This document shows, piece after piece, positions 9,324-20,514 of a stretch of 64,000 nt of DNA (position 1 is the first letter of the stretch; each line of letters opens with the position of its first letter). The stretch spans positions 248,001-312,000 of the forward strand of contig JAYWVB010000021.1 in NCBI GenBank assembly GCA_039881045.1, given 5' to 3'. The translations under genes and the position numbers were made by a program. The DNA comes from Chaetomium olivaceum. Its lineage: Eukaryota > Ascomycota > Sordariomycetes > Sordariales > Chaetomiaceae. Under the pieces are notes generated by a model. It made no database searches, was not told the origin of the DNA, and saw only the letters and a list, made by a program, of their open reading frames with translations.

Positions 9324-11860
9324 ATGGCGCAACTCAACGGAACCTCGGCGCTCAGCCGCGTGAGGTCGACTAGGGCTTCCTCAACTGTTAGCAAACCAGC
9401 ACAGAATGGTACCAACACAGGTACCTCTCGAGGGAATGCCCCAGCGATAGCCTCAACGACCACCACTTCCCACCCGACCGTCTCCCCGACCGTCTCCCCG
9501 ACTGCCCCGTCACACCTTTCTCTTTTCTTGGGCAACCTCAGACTCCTCGATTTCGACCTCCACCCGAATGGCCCGATATCAATACGCACACCTTCAGCAC
9601 GAGAGATGCCGCAGGGGGCCAGAAGAAGCGTGTACAATCCGTGGAGTGGGTCTTGTACCACCTCTTCAGGATTTGGGACCCCGAGGAGGCCCGCAACAAA
9701 TTACAGCCCTTCTTCCCGCCGCTCGACCAAGTCCAGTCGCTCAATCTCCGTGCCGCACTGCTTCGAGGACTGGAACAAGCAAAAAAGAATGGCATTCTCG
9801 GTCGGGACGCCGTCGTGCGCAAAACCATGCTCGACGAGTGCAAGGGAGAGAGGTTGGAGGAGGTTCTGGCCGTTTTCTCCTCGGCTGTCCTCAAGAAGGT
9901 GGTGGCCGAATACCAGCTGAATGGAGGAGGATATCCTGCTCTGGCCCAAGTTCTCGCTCTGGAGAATCGAGGATACTCTGGCGAGCGGACAGAATTGACA
10001 GCACTGGTGTTGGCGCATAGAGTGTCGTTGCGCCGGATGCTCTCCGAGAAGAATGCGTCGCGGGAACGGTTCAGGGAGTTTGCGGGGCTATTGGCAACCA
10101 AAGAGAGGGCCATCAAAAAGAAGCGCGAGGCGGTCGAGGCTGCGAAACGGAGCGAACAAGGGAGGGTCATCACTGACGACCAGAAGCGCAAAGTTTTCAG
10201 CATCGTGCGGAATAACTGGACTGGCGACGAGCGCTGGATGGAGGCGCTTCTCTACGGCGACAGCAAATCGAACAAGGACGGGTTGCTCAATGCCCCGTAT
10301 GACAGGGTTTGGAGGCGGGTGCAATCAGGTCGGCTTGCGGAACTCGAGGAGGCATCTGCCGGGCTTCTGAGCCAGTTGAACAGCAGAGTCCGGGGCCAGC
10401 AGGAGAGGCTGCAGAAGTGGCAGGGATTTCGCCAGAGGATGTTCGGCAAGACTGGGTCTCAACCGGCAACGGAAGAGCAAGAACAAAATGCCAAACAAAG
10501 GGGCATCGATCTCGGATTCAAGGCCCACGAGACGCTGCATTTTGACCGCATGAGCCCGAAGAAACTGCCTCGCGCCCTGCCCGACCAACTGGATAGCCAC
10601 TACGAGGCGCTCATTGCGGGCCTTAGGTCGGATTTATCCAAGATCAGCCCAGCAGTTCGAGCCATTCCCTCGTTCTTTGAGAGACCGCGAGTGGAGAGGC
10701 CAACATACAGAATGGAGGATCATGAGTCAGGGTCCGAAGTGATATCCGACATCAGTGGCCATGAGCAGGCGCAGGTCGTCCCACGCCCATCGCCTTCTCG
10801 CCGAGAGCCGGTCAAAGTATCAGAAGAGCCTGCATTCGAACCTGTCTTACGGAAGGCAAAGACCTTCAACGAGGAACATGCATTCCTCGACGAGGAGCCA
10901 GTCACCCCGTCGCGTCTCCAACGGTCAACAACAATGCAATCCCATCCCTCTTCCGCCAACAAAAGGCGGCAGATCACAGACTCCCCCACCCGAAAACCAG
11001 AACGAAGACTCAGCACCACCCCTCGACGGCGACCGCGCCCACCATCGCCCACCCGCTCCCCTCCGCGCCTGACCGCCGCCCCCTCCCCCGAGCCGCCGCC
11101 CTCGCCCGAGCGGCCCATCTCCCCGACGCAGGACCTCGCAGACCAGATCCTCGCCTCGGTCAGCGCCGCCTCCCCCTCGCCCGTCAAGAAACCCCGCCAC
11201 CGCCTCTCCCTCGCCGACCGCACCCGCCTGACCATGGCCCGCCGCACCTCCCACGCCAACCTCCGCGTCCCGGCCGACGAGGACGAAGACGACGAAGAAG
11301 ACGACGAGGACCAGACTCCCCCCTCCTCTTCCGAGGACGCCGGGCTGGAAGACGACGATGAGCCTCGCCGCGCGCCCATCACCGTCCCCATCGTGGCCGA
11401 GCCGCTGTCGATAGACGGGGACGAGAAGGTTGGAGGAGGTGGTGGTGGTGGTGGAGGTGGAGGGGAGCGGTACGAGGACCTGGCGGCGCGCACGCGGCGG
11501 AGCATGGCCGGGTATGAGGCTGCGCGGCAGAAGGCGCAGCTCGAGCGGCGGCGGTCGCTGAGGAAGGCGAATCAGCCGCCGTCGACGCCCGTCGCGGGGA
11601 GGGGTGGTGGTGGTGGTGGTGGTGGGTATTTTCCGGCGGTGGACGAGGAGGAAGGAGGGGTGGATACGACGCTGTTGCTGGCGGAGGAGTTGTTGAGTGG
11701 CGGGCAGGCGGGGGATTATGAGGCGGTGTTTATGAGTAGGCCGAAGTTGAAGAATAGTCCGGTGGGGACGCCGACGAGAGGAGTTTTGGGATTGATTGAG
11801 TTTATTTGTATGAAGGGGTGTATGGGGGTTACTTATGATGGGTATGATGCTGCGGAGTAA
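9324..11860 (+). CDS. HAUS6: Augmin complex subunit 6-like protein (HAUS6), frameshifted
   Basis: Augmin recruits gamma-tubulin ring complexes to existing microtubules. This protein matches the HAUS6 N-terminal domain: LSLFLGNLRLLDFDLHP, then VEWVLYHLFRIWDPEEA, KLQPFFPPLDQVQSLNLRAAL and a segment resembling VVRKTMLDECKGERLEEVLA. Coiled-coil helices follow to about residue 330. The second half is disordered, with Pro/Ser/Arg-rich, acidic (EDEDDEEDDED) and poly-Gly segments. A one-base loss at 9567-9571 (GAATGG, where GAATTGG would give N-W-P-D) shifts the N-terminal 82 codons out of frame with the rest. With that base added the protein would be about 845 residues. The ATG at 9324 is chosen because the conserved region follows in frame. 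The frameshift may be a sequencing error. The extreme C terminus is uncertain. Confidence 0.8.
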
Positions 11861-12169
11861 AGTGGCTTTTAAGCAGTAGCTATGGTAATGGCAGTATGAT
11901 TGGATGCTTGATGTTTTATGCGAGTGGCAACGGTTATGATAAGAGTTCAGAGTTCGTATATTGGATGCCATGAGCAAACTATAAATACAGATTACCATGT
12001 GAACCAAGATCTAGTAACCATGGTAAAATTCTTTTACACATCTTGCTTGGACCTTGCTCTATGTCATCCCCCCAACCCAATCCAGCCGGCCACCCGCCAG
12101 TCTATGCACCGCACCCGCCACGACCCGGCCATACCACCTACCACCGTTTTCCCCTCCCCCTTTCCCACT
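11861..12169. other. Convergent 3' ends, no gene seen
   Basis: Spacer between the stop of HAUS6 and the stop of MRP21. No open frame of interest. Confidence 0.5.
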
Positions 12170-12999
12170 TTACCACCCCTGTCCCTTGAGCTCCATCGCC
12201 CGCCAAATTGCCGCCTTGAACCCCTCCTTGAACCTCACCTGCCAGCGCTCGCGCTTCTGGCGCTTGCGCTTGAGCGCGGGCCGCTCGTAAAACTTGTTGA
12301 GGCGCACATCCGTCTTGACACGGTTCTGCGACACGGCCCGCTGCAGGAGGCGGAACCCGCGCGCCAGGTCCACGCTGCCCTTGATGTCCACGGTGCGGCC
12401 GGTCGAAGGGCGCAGTCGCAGCTCGGGCTCGGATACGTCGTAGTTCTTGCGCAGGAAGGCTTCTTCGTTCCAGGTGCTCATCATCCCCGGACTTGTTGTG
12501 CTTGTGTTGGCGTTGGCGTTGGGGTTCGTGCCCAGGGATTGCTCCATGTCCGAGGTGATTTGGTTGGGCAGGTTGTACAGTCCCCCGCCGGGGCCGGAGC
12601 TGCTGTTGGTGGGGGCTCGCCCCGTGAGCATCGTGCTGCGGATGAGGGGGCTGCGGCCGCCGGCGGTGTTGGTGGGGTTGTGCGGAATCGCCCAGACCGG
12701 GGCGGCCGCTTGGAGCTGTCTAGCATGTTGTTCTGGCGGAAAGGTGGTGGCCTCGGCGGGGTGGGGGTGCCGCGGTTTTGCGAGAGCGAGTGTTGCAGCT
12801 GGGCGATCCGCTCGTAACGGGAGGTCGGGGTTTGTTGCTCGGCCACCGCCGCTGCCGCTTCGGACTGTTGCTTGTTATTGGTGGTGAAGTGGCGCTGTTG
12901 GAGGAGGATGCTCGACGGGGAGGGGCGTGTGCTGGTGAGGCATGGCCTCGTTGCTGCTGCTGCCGAACGGCAGACTGAGACGACCTGGCGGAACTCCAT
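12170..12999 (-). CDS. MRP21: Mitochondrial small ribosomal subunit protein bS21m (MRP21), frameshifted
   Basis: Component of the mitochondrial 37S subunit. The first about 40 residues are Arg/Ser/Ala-rich without acidic residues and end in QQRHFTT, a typical matrix-targeting presequence. The S21 fold is at the C terminus: a segment like VDLARGFRLLQRAVSQNRVK, then YERPALKRKRQKRERWQVRF and the end AIWRAMELKGQGW. The middle is low complexity. The frame breaks at about 12708-12711 (AAGCGG). Restoring one G would give SSKAAAPVWAIPHNP and join both halves, about 276 residues. The start at 12999 lies just after a probable 5' UTR intron. The gene is head to head with RBM25. Confidence 0.78.
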
Positions 13000-13003
13000 G
13001 ATT

Positions 13004-13076
13004 CTGCAAAATTAATTCTGGTTAGAGATGGAACAGAGAGCAATGCCCTGTATGCGGGGGACAGTATAAGACGTAC
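13004..13076 (-). promoter_or_regulatory. Probable 5' UTR intron of MRP21
   Basis: On the minus strand a GTACGT donor at 13076 and a TTTTGCAG acceptor ending at 13004 enclose 73 nt with a CTAAC branch-like site. The acceptor lies four bases before the ATG. The rest of the divergent spacer to 13541 has no gene. Confidence 0.6.
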
Positions 13077-13541
13077 TCAATTGGTCATGGGTGTGCCGTT
13101 TTCCACTTGATGGGCGCCCGTGAGCTCCTTGACGACGTCTCGGCTTCTCGATTTTCTGAAGTCGCGCTCCGACTGCGCCAAGTCCCAAAATCACAGGAGC
13201 CACTTCTGCAGCTTGGCAGATCGGGATTGGTCGGTGAATCATGGGTCCGCTCCGATTTTGCCCGTTTTCCAAGTTCCATTGAAAGGCCCAATGGGGAATG
13301 GGGGAGTCCCAGCTTTGGAGACTTTGATCCTGCTTGCATCAAGTGGACCGTGCGCCCCGGTTATCCAATCCTGGCGAACTTTTGCTCGTCGCGATCGCGG
13401 CATTCGACATTCGCCTTCACCATCTGTCCCAGTACCCAATCCCATAACAAAACCGACCGGGCTGATACAACCACGCATCCCTTGATCGAGCATCGACATA
13501 TCTTCTCAGACGCCCGTGTATATCGTACCCTTCTCGCCGTG

Positions 13542-15966
13542 ATGGCGTACAATCCTTATGGAGGTTGGTCCAGCCTTGCGCATTGCTTGCCTCTCCGCCA
13601 TAACAGCCTCGTTAAAGTCATGTTTTGTCTTTGGTTGTGCTGACACACTGTTCTAGTCCCTCCTTATGGAGCGCCGCCGGCTTATCCATCCTACCCGGGC
13701 TCGTCGCATGCTCCGGGAATGGCACCACCCCCTGGCTTAGGTATGCCACAACATCTCACAATAGGTACCCCACGTCCTCCTCGCCTGCTAACTCAGTTGT
13801 CTAGGTCCTCCACCAGGCATGTCCTCTGCCCCTGGGATGGCACCACCTCCTGGTGTCCAGCAGTCCAATAACGCGACGCAAGCTAATCGACCAAGCGGCC
13901 TTCCTGCGTCCTTCCAAGCGCCGCCAAACCTGCCCAACATCAACTTCAACGCACCCGTGATCCGCCTCGGCGCCAGCATGCCACCGGCGAAGCCCGGCTC
14001 ATCACTCTCCAATGACCGCAAGGACTCATATACCCCTACCTCTGGCCGACCGGGACTGGGTTCGGAGCGTGGCATGGACCAGTCCCGCGCTCAGATGAGG
14101 GAGAACATGCAGTCGCTGGTACCGCCTACGACAGAAGAACGACTCCGAACAATATTCGTGCACAAGATCTCCGACGGTGTTGGCGGCGAGGCGGGCATAC
14201 AGAGGCTGCTGAACACGGTCGGCCGGTTGCGGCGGTGGGATTCAGGACAATCACATCTGTCGGAGCACAAGGGGGCTCTGTTTGGGTTCGCACAGTACGA
14301 AGACCCCGAATCGCTAGCTGCTGCAGTCGAGTTGCTTAAAGACATCGAGGTGCCCCTGAAGAAACAATCCCCGACCGATAGCCCGCCCGCCGACGAAGAC
14401 GACAAGTTTGACGGTATCGAAAAGGCAACATTGAAGGTCGAGGTCGATCCGAGCACAACCAAGTATCTAGAATCTTGGAAGGAGAGCAGGGCAGACGACT
14501 CCGCGGTCGATGCGCGGCTAAGCGAGGCGAGGGCTGCGCTGAGGCAGCTGGTTCGGGACCTGTTCTACCCCCGCGTAGCCGGCGCCCGCGATGGAGATGG
14601 CGACACAACCATGGCTAACGGGTCAAACGGCATGGGTGACGTCGAGGTGATTAACATTCCCTTGGCCCCCGAAGACGAGCTAGCAGATATCCCCGCGGAA
14701 ATGCGGGCGACAGTGGCTGCCGAGATCGCAGCATTTAGGGACCGGAGCAATCAGCGAGATCTCGAGCGCCTCCGTAAGGAGGAGGAGTTCGAGGAGATGG
14801 AGCGGCAACGAAACGGCGCGCCTCGCAAGTCAAGGCTAGAGCAGTCACCCCCGCCGAATAACTCCAATATGGTCCCGCTCGGGCCTCGTGGTGTGCCCAA
14901 CGCGCCATCTGGTCCCCGAGGGCAGAATCGGGGAGTGGACTTTGTCAACGGCGGCACCACAAATGGTCAACAGTTTCATGACGACGACACAGACGCGGAC
15001 GACGACGAACTCTACGGCAGGGAGATTGTAAAACAACGCGCAGAAGACGACAAGGTCTACCTCGAGGCGGAGCGCAAGTGGGTGAACCGGGAACGGCAAC
15101 GCGCAGCGGCCTTGGACCGAGAGCAAGAGCGCGAAAAGTCGGAGACGGAGGGCTTCGGCCGGAGGAGAGACGAGCAGCTCGAGAGGGACAAGAACTGGGA
15201 CGACGACCGTGAGGCATCGCGCAAGGGTCACCTCTACTACCGCGACCACGGCCAATGGATCCGCGAGCGGACGGCGTTCCGGGCGGCGGAGGCGGCACGC
15301 GACGAGATGGACCGGCGGGCGGAGGAGGACGAGCGCCGCAGGGCCCAGGCCGAGATGGAGCATGCTAAGGACATGGCCGACTCGTTCCTGGAGCGGCAGG
15401 CCGAGGAGATGGAGCGGCAGCCGGCGGCGGCGCCCGCGGCCCCGCAGCGCGTCACCATCTCGTTCGGTGCGGCAGCGCAAAAGGCGGCGCAGCGCACGGC
15501 GGGGGCGCGGCGCACGGTGGCCGAAGTCGAGGGTTTGTTGGATGACGAGGAGCACGACCAGACTACCAAGCGGCAGCTCGTGCCCATTACGTTCGAGCCC
15601 ATCGCCGACACCAAGACCATGTCGGAGGAGGACATCCAGAACGCGGTGCGGGGGCTGGCGCACGAGATCCCCGTGGACCGCGAGGGCCTGTGGGGCTGGG
15701 ACGTCAAGTGGGACTACCTGGAGGAGTCGGCGATCCGCGAGAAGCTGCGGCCGTTTGTGGAGAAGAAGGTGGTCGAGTACCTGGGCGTGCAAGAGCAGTT
15801 CCTGGTCGATGTAGTCGAGGAGCACCTGCGCAAGCACCAGAAGCCGGCCGAGCTGGTCGAGACGCTCAGCGAGGCGCTGGACGAGGATGCCGAGGATATG
15901 GTCAAGAAGCTGTGGCGCATGGTCATCTTCTTTACCGAGAGCGAGAAACGTGGGCTGCCTGCTTGA
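13542..15966 (+). CDS. RBM25: RBM25-like splicing factor with RRM and PWI domains
   Basis: RBM25 (related to yeast Snu71) is a U1 snRNP-associated alternative-splicing factor of the nucleus. Three exons are proposed: 13542-13563, 13657-13740 and 13805-15966. They join without frame loss into 755 residues. The N terminus is a Pro/Gly/Tyr-rich tail (MAYNPYGG...). An RRM lies at about 145-220 (TIFVHKISDGVGG, FGFAQYEDPESLAAAVELL). Then comes a long RE/RD/ER-rich charged region with predicted helix, and a C-terminal PWI domain at about 675-755 (IREKLRPFVEKKVVEYLG, EDMVKKLWRMVIFFTESE). Both introns are short with standard ends. The ATG at 13542 is preferred because the tiny first exon supplies the conserved Pro/Gly start. 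The gene shares a divergent promoter with MRP21. Confidence 0.88.
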
Positions 15967-16752
15967 GTGGTGGTTGGGTCGGGTGGGGGGTTGAAGTGGG
16001 TGTGGTTTAGCTAGGATTAATCCACCTGTATATTGTTTAATGGAGGCATCCCTGGCGTATCTCTTGGCTGTGTACCAGAATCAACATGATTCCAGGTTGT
16101 ATGTATGTACTAAAAGTATCAACTTGTCTTTGTCTCTCACTGATAACTGCTTTGGCCCATCTACCCTGATCATTGCTACCTACTCAGTATGGCTGTATGG
16201 GGACACAGGCGCTAAATCCCAAAATGTTTTGTTGAAGTTGGCTACGGAGTTGGAGATCCGGGGAGCCTCGGCCCCGCCAACAACCCCTGCCATTCGCATC
16301 CCTTACCCCAACAAATGACGATGAGGGCCGCGGCAACACAATGAGGGGAGGTCGTCGTGTTACCGTTTTGGGTAGGGACATGGCTGGGGTAGCCGAAGGA
16401 GCGAAGGTTGAGTTACATTGATTGACTCGGGACTCGGTATTTCGTATTTGACTTCTAACATCGCCTTTCTTCAACTTTTGTCTTCCGTTACACCCGAAAT
16501 CAACCATTGACGATTGACGATTGACCATCATCTGCGCTCACTGCATAACGAACGATACGACCGAACCTCATCATCAATAGCCGCAACAAGAACAACAGCC
16601 AACCAACTTTTGACCACCTCCTCAAGCAACACCACAACAATCCCCTTTATCCACCTCATCCACTCGACCACACATCACACCACCGACCAACTCAACTTCA
16701 ACAACTAAACCACCCACCCCAACACAACAACCACAACCGCCCCACCAAAAAA
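15967..16752. other. Intergenic, UTRs and promoter, no gene seen
   Basis: Contains the 3' UTR of RBM25 and a CA/CT-rich, G-poor leader (about 16590-16752) directly before the enoyl-CoA hydratase start, a pattern often seen in fungal 5' UTRs. Confidence 0.5.
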
Positions 16753-17688
16753 ATGCCATCCACCACCACCACCACCACCACCAACCTCAACCTCCCCCCC
16801 TCCCTAACAACCCCACCCCCTCCCGTCCCCAACATCCACCTCTCCCACCCGCGCCCCCACATCCTGCAGGTCACCCTCGCCCGCCCCAACGCCCTCAACG
16901 CCATCCCCGCCGCCCAGCACGCCGCCATGGCCGCCCTGTGGGCGTGGTACGACGCCCAGCCGTCGCTGCGCTGCGCCGTCATCACGGGCGGGGAGGGCCG
17001 GGCTTTCTGCGCGGGCGCGGATTTAAGGGAGTGGGATGAGGATAATAATCATGACGTTACTAGGGCCGCGAGGGGTGGGGATATGGGGGATGGGGCTGGG
17101 CAGGGGAGCATGGCGGCGCGGTATCGGGAACGATGGATGCAGGAGGGGTTTGGCGGGTTGTCGAACCGGGCGGGGAAGAAGCCGGTTGTGGCGGCGGTGA
17201 ACGGGCTTTGTTTTGGCGGCGGGATGGAGATGGTGATCAATTGTGATCTGGTGGTGGCCGATGGGAAGAGGGCGCGGTTTGGGCTGCCCGAGGTAGGGAA
17301 GGGAGTCATTGCTGTGGCGGGCGCGCTGCCCAGGCTGGTGCGGACCGTGGGGAGGCAGAGGGCGGCCGAGATGGCGCTGCTCGGGAGAACAGCATATACG
17401 GCCGAGCAAATGAGGGAGTGGGGGATCGTGAACTTTGTGGTGGGCGAGGGCAAGGCTGTGGAGGAGGCGCTGAAGGTGGCTGAGGAGATCGCGGGGAACT
17501 CACCGGATGCGGTGATTACGTCGAGGGAGGGGTTGAGGTTGGGGTGGGAGGCGTTGGGACCCCAGGTGGGGACCGAGGTGCTCGAGAGGGGGATGTATGG
17601 GAGGATGGATGGTGGTGAGAATATGAAGGAGGGCGTGAGGAGCTTCGTCGAGAAGAGAAAGCCTGTTTGGAAGGACAGCAAGTTGTAG
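16753..17688 (+). CDS. Peroxisomal enoyl-CoA hydratase/isomerase (crotonase family)
   Basis: A single-exon 311-residue crotonase. These enzymes hydrate or isomerise enoyl-CoA thioesters, for example in fatty-acid beta-oxidation. Seen are the ITLARPNALNA-type start (VTLARPNALNAIPAAQH), the oxyanion-hole segments GRAFCAGADLREW (about 86-98) and NGLCFGGGMEM (about 152-162), and the acid/base loop FGLPEVGKGV, which carries the Glu expected in hydratases. The last three residues are SKL, a type 1 peroxisomal targeting signal. An insert of about 25 residues (acidic, Gly/Met-rich) sits after DLREW. The N terminus begins with a Thr run encoded by CAC repeats. The substrate cannot be told from sequence. 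Confidence 0.88.
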   Translation: MPSTTTTTTTNLNLPPSLTTPPPPVPNIHLSHPRPHILQVTLARPNALNAIPAAQHAAMAALWAWYDAQPSLRCAVITGGEGRAFCAGADLREWDEDNNHDVTRAARGGDMGDGAGQGSMAARYRERWMQEGFGGLSNRAGKKPVVAAVNGLCFGGGMEMVINCDLVVADGKRARFGLPEVGKGVIAVAGALPRLVRTVGRQRAAEMALLGRTAYTAEQMREWGIVNFVVGEGKAVEEALKVAEEIAGNSPDAVITSREGLRLGWEALGPQVGTEVLERGMYGRMDGGENMKEGVRSFVEKRKPVWKDSKL

Positions 17689-17999
17689 TAGATTCTAGAG
17701 TACAGAGATTAGCTTCGGCCTCCTGTCAAACCTACCTAGTGTCGTTCGTTATAATCTGCGGGGACATGCCTGTGACATAACGTAATACAGAACAGCGTCT
17801 CAGGACTGGAGTACAAGGACAATGCCATGATAAAGTAAGTAACTGAGTCACAGAATGGAGAACAGATGTATATCGTAGTACACCTAGTCCGTCGGCCTAC
17901 CCAAGCATATACCGAGTTAATCACCCCCTATCCGTTCGACTCGTGGATTTTTTTCAAACATTGGGCGTGCCTCCAGACCCTAAATACACCTTCGGCATC
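17689..17999. other. Convergent 3' ends, no gene seen
   Basis: Spacer between the enoyl-CoA hydratase and the alpha-kinase stop codons. No coding signal. Confidence 0.5.
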
Positions 18000-18918
18000 T
18001 TAAAGACTAGCCATAGTCGTATGAGGGACCGGCTCAAAGTGCTGCTCCGTCGCGGCAGGCCGCATCCAGTTGGAGTGGCAGTATTTGTTGCAAGTATGGT
18101 GGTGGAAGAAGTTGTAGATACCATTCGCGCCCAAATCTGTGACACCATACTCTCGGCCCTGGGAGAGAATCACGGGGTTAGATAGAATAACTTGATCCTC
18201 ATAAACGCCGCCCTGGAGGTCGCAGAGGACGTACTCCCTCTCGGTGAGGTGATAGCTGAAATCTAGTATAACATGTTAGTGATACGTGCAGACGGAAAAG
18301 GAGAGAGGTGTACTTACGGCTGAGTGCTTGCATAATTGATGGCCACGGATTGGTACCGTCGCCCCAATAGTTATTCTTCCAGCCCGTGTTGCTGTTGAAC
18401 TTTTCATAGTTTTTGATGAAAGGCTCGCAAAGGGCCCGCCGGCCGGCCCAATCACCAGTAGCATCGTTAAATTTCCACGCCGCGGGCACGTTGACCTTGA
18501 TGGGTTTGTCCACTATAGCCAGTTTGTTGAACTCAGCGACAATATTGGTGGCTTGGTCGACGGCCGTCCTGTCGATCTCGAAGTAGTCCTTTTCAAAAGC
18601 GGTGGCCGTGGATTTGAACCACTTCACAACGCAAGACTCGCCCCGATGCACACCGCTGGTGTAGCTCCCCTTGGCAAGCCAACGATGTTCGCCGGATGCG
18701 AAAGGGTTTTCCAAGTCGCGGTAGCTAACCGATCCACCACTGGCATGATTGTATCCAGCGGCTTCGGGTGGTGGAGACCGAGGCGCAGCTGCGAACGGGG
18801 AGCTATATATGTTGACGCAGGGAGAGCATCGCGAGTTGCCCTCCCCAGCGAGCCACTGGCTAACCGAGTAGGAAGATTGGTGGCAGTTCCGGTTACAACT
18901 AGCGCAGCGACGGGTCAT
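18000..18918 (-). CDS. Compact alpha-kinase (eEF2K/MHCK-type atypical kinase) with N-terminal CxxC pairs
   Basis: Two exons (18318-18918 and 18000-18262, intron 18263-18317) join in frame to 287 residues. Alpha-kinase signatures are clear: RWLAKGSYTSGVHRG, the lysine in SCVVKWFK, ALCEPFIKNYEKFN, the catalytic-loop-like LCDLQGGVYED and the zinc-binding end FFHHHTCNKYCHSNW. The kinase domain takes almost the whole protein from about residue 75. In front of it are two cysteine pairs, CASC (5-8) and CSPC (31-34), which could form a small zinc finger. No WD40, VWA, coiled coil or Sel1 repeats are attached, unlike metazoan eEF2K or Dictyostelium MHCK. Such stand-alone enzymes are known among fungal alpha-kinases, but their substrates are mostly unknown. 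The start is the only upstream ATG in frame. Confidence 0.85.
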
Positions 18919-19458
18919 GATGTGAGGTTGGACGAAAAATTATATAACAGGAGTTGTCGTAATTGGTTCCGATTAGTTTCTTCTTGGTCGAGAATTGGGA
19001 GCGGAGCGGAACAATGGCTCGTGGGTGAGAAATATCCATATTTATAAAGACGAAGGTCTTTTACACTGGACTGGCCCGATAGGTGTTATTGTGCTGGGTA
19101 GTATCTCAAGCTTTGTGGCCTCTTTGTTCTTGAGCACAATACCCAGGCACACGGTGTGTTCCGAGATGGAAAAGTGCGAACAGTCACCTAATGGCTTCAG
19201 TTATTTTATCTCAACACTTTCACTCGGTTGACTCAGAACATGAGAGCACAACTTGAATTCACAGTAGACATAACATGACAAATCAAAACAAACATGGATC
19301 CATCAACCCTAATCAGCCAACTGACTCACACTTACACAAGAACCGTACTCGTCTCAAACTCCAACTCCCAAGCGCCCTCCTTTTTGTAACAAGCCTAATA
19401 AACCCCCATTCACCACGACTCCATTACCCCATTTCCATCATCGCAACAACACCAACAC
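18919..19458. other. Intergenic, promoter of the alpha-kinase, no gene seen
   Basis: No recognisable coding sequence on either strand. It separates the alpha-kinase start from the stop of the next minus-strand gene. Confidence 0.5.
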
Positions 19459-20514
19459 TCAAACCCTCCCCCTCGCCAACTCCTGCCTCCTCACCTCCTC
19501 CCTAAACACATTCCCCACCTCCCCGTTATCACCACCACCACCACCCCCGACCCCAACCCCGATCCCATAGCTAGTATCACCACCCATCATCCGCCTCGCA
19601 TTCCCCCTCAACCCCTCCAAATCCGTCTTGACCACCCTGATCTCCACCGCCCCCCCTTCAGCCTCACCCTCTTCCCACCACCACCTTGCTCCCCATACCC
19701 ATACCCATACCCACCCACACCTGCTCCACCTCCTCCTCCTCCTCCTCCTCTCTTCCTCCCCCTCCCAGGCCACCAACCAAACCACGCAGGACAGCGACAG
19801 CCCCAGCGTGCGAGCAGGTGCGGCCGGTGGCGTTTGAGGACCGCATACAGCGCCATGGCCAGCGCGGTGAGCAGGCCGAGGGCGATGGGCAGGGCGATGG
19901 CTAGCGGATTGGGAGCGGTGGTTTCGGGGGTGGATTGTGGTTGGGGTTGTGGTTGTGGTTGGGGTTGTGGGGAGGGGGTGGTCAGGGGGACGTTGGCGTC
20001 CGTGTTGTTATTGGTGGTGGTGGTGGTGGCGGTGGTGGTGTCGGTATCGGTGATGCTGTTGCGGAGGATGTGGACGCGCGGGCCGGGGAAGCGGATGGTG
20101 GCGGCGCCGATGCGGACGAAGGTGCCGTTGGTGGAGGGGGCCTGGGAGAGGGGTGCGGCGAGGGAGAGGGTGGCGGTGGTGGTGTTGCTGTTGGGCGGGA
20201 GGTAGGTGGAGAGAATGGTCCAGGGGAAGGTGCCTGTGTTGGCATCGAGCGGGGCTGAGGTGAAGCCGGCGGTTTCGGGGGGCCCGTTGATGGTGATGAC
20301 GAAGTCGGCTTGGATGAAGATTTGTTGGGGTGGGGCTGAGTCGGGGTTCGAGGTGGTGAAGAAGTTGGGGTTCCAGGTGACTGGGCTGAGTTAACATAGT
20401 GGTACATAGATTGAATAAAGGATATGGTAGCTTACTTTCTGCAATTTCCCCTACTTGAAGTTGAGCCCCATCCTGTGGAGAGCAAAAGGGAGTGTCTGGA
20501 TCGTTATCGCACAT
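19459..20514 (-). CDS. Single-pass membrane protein with Thr/Pro-rich ectodomain, frameshifted
   Basis: Two exons (20436-20514 and 19459-20380, intron 20381-20435) give an ectodomain starting CDNDPDTPFCSPQDGAQLQVGE and, after the intron, ITWNPNFF and FIQADFVITINGP. This is the beta-rich arrangement seen in fungal surface proteins. A Thr/Asn/Pro/Gln-rich stalk follows, then one transmembrane segment (PLAIALPIALGLLTALAMAL) and a basic, Gly/Tyr-rich cytoplasmic tail. The tail changes frame near 19674-19680 within GGTGGTGGTGGG. After one added base it reads EEGEAEGGAVEIRVVKTD and ends in FREEVRRQELARGRV. The corrected length is about 333 residues. No signal peptide is visible at the chosen ATG. 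A CTCAG acceptor-like site just before it suggests a missing first exon that encodes one. Function unknown. Confidence 0.6.

Noticed and set aside
10925..12007. 360-codon minus-strand frame
   Set aside because: Antisense to the disordered tail of HAUS6, with low-complexity Arg/Gly/Val content only.
14845..15837. 330-codon minus-strand frame
   Set aside because: Antisense to RBM25, opened by high GC at third positions. Leu/Arg-rich without domains.
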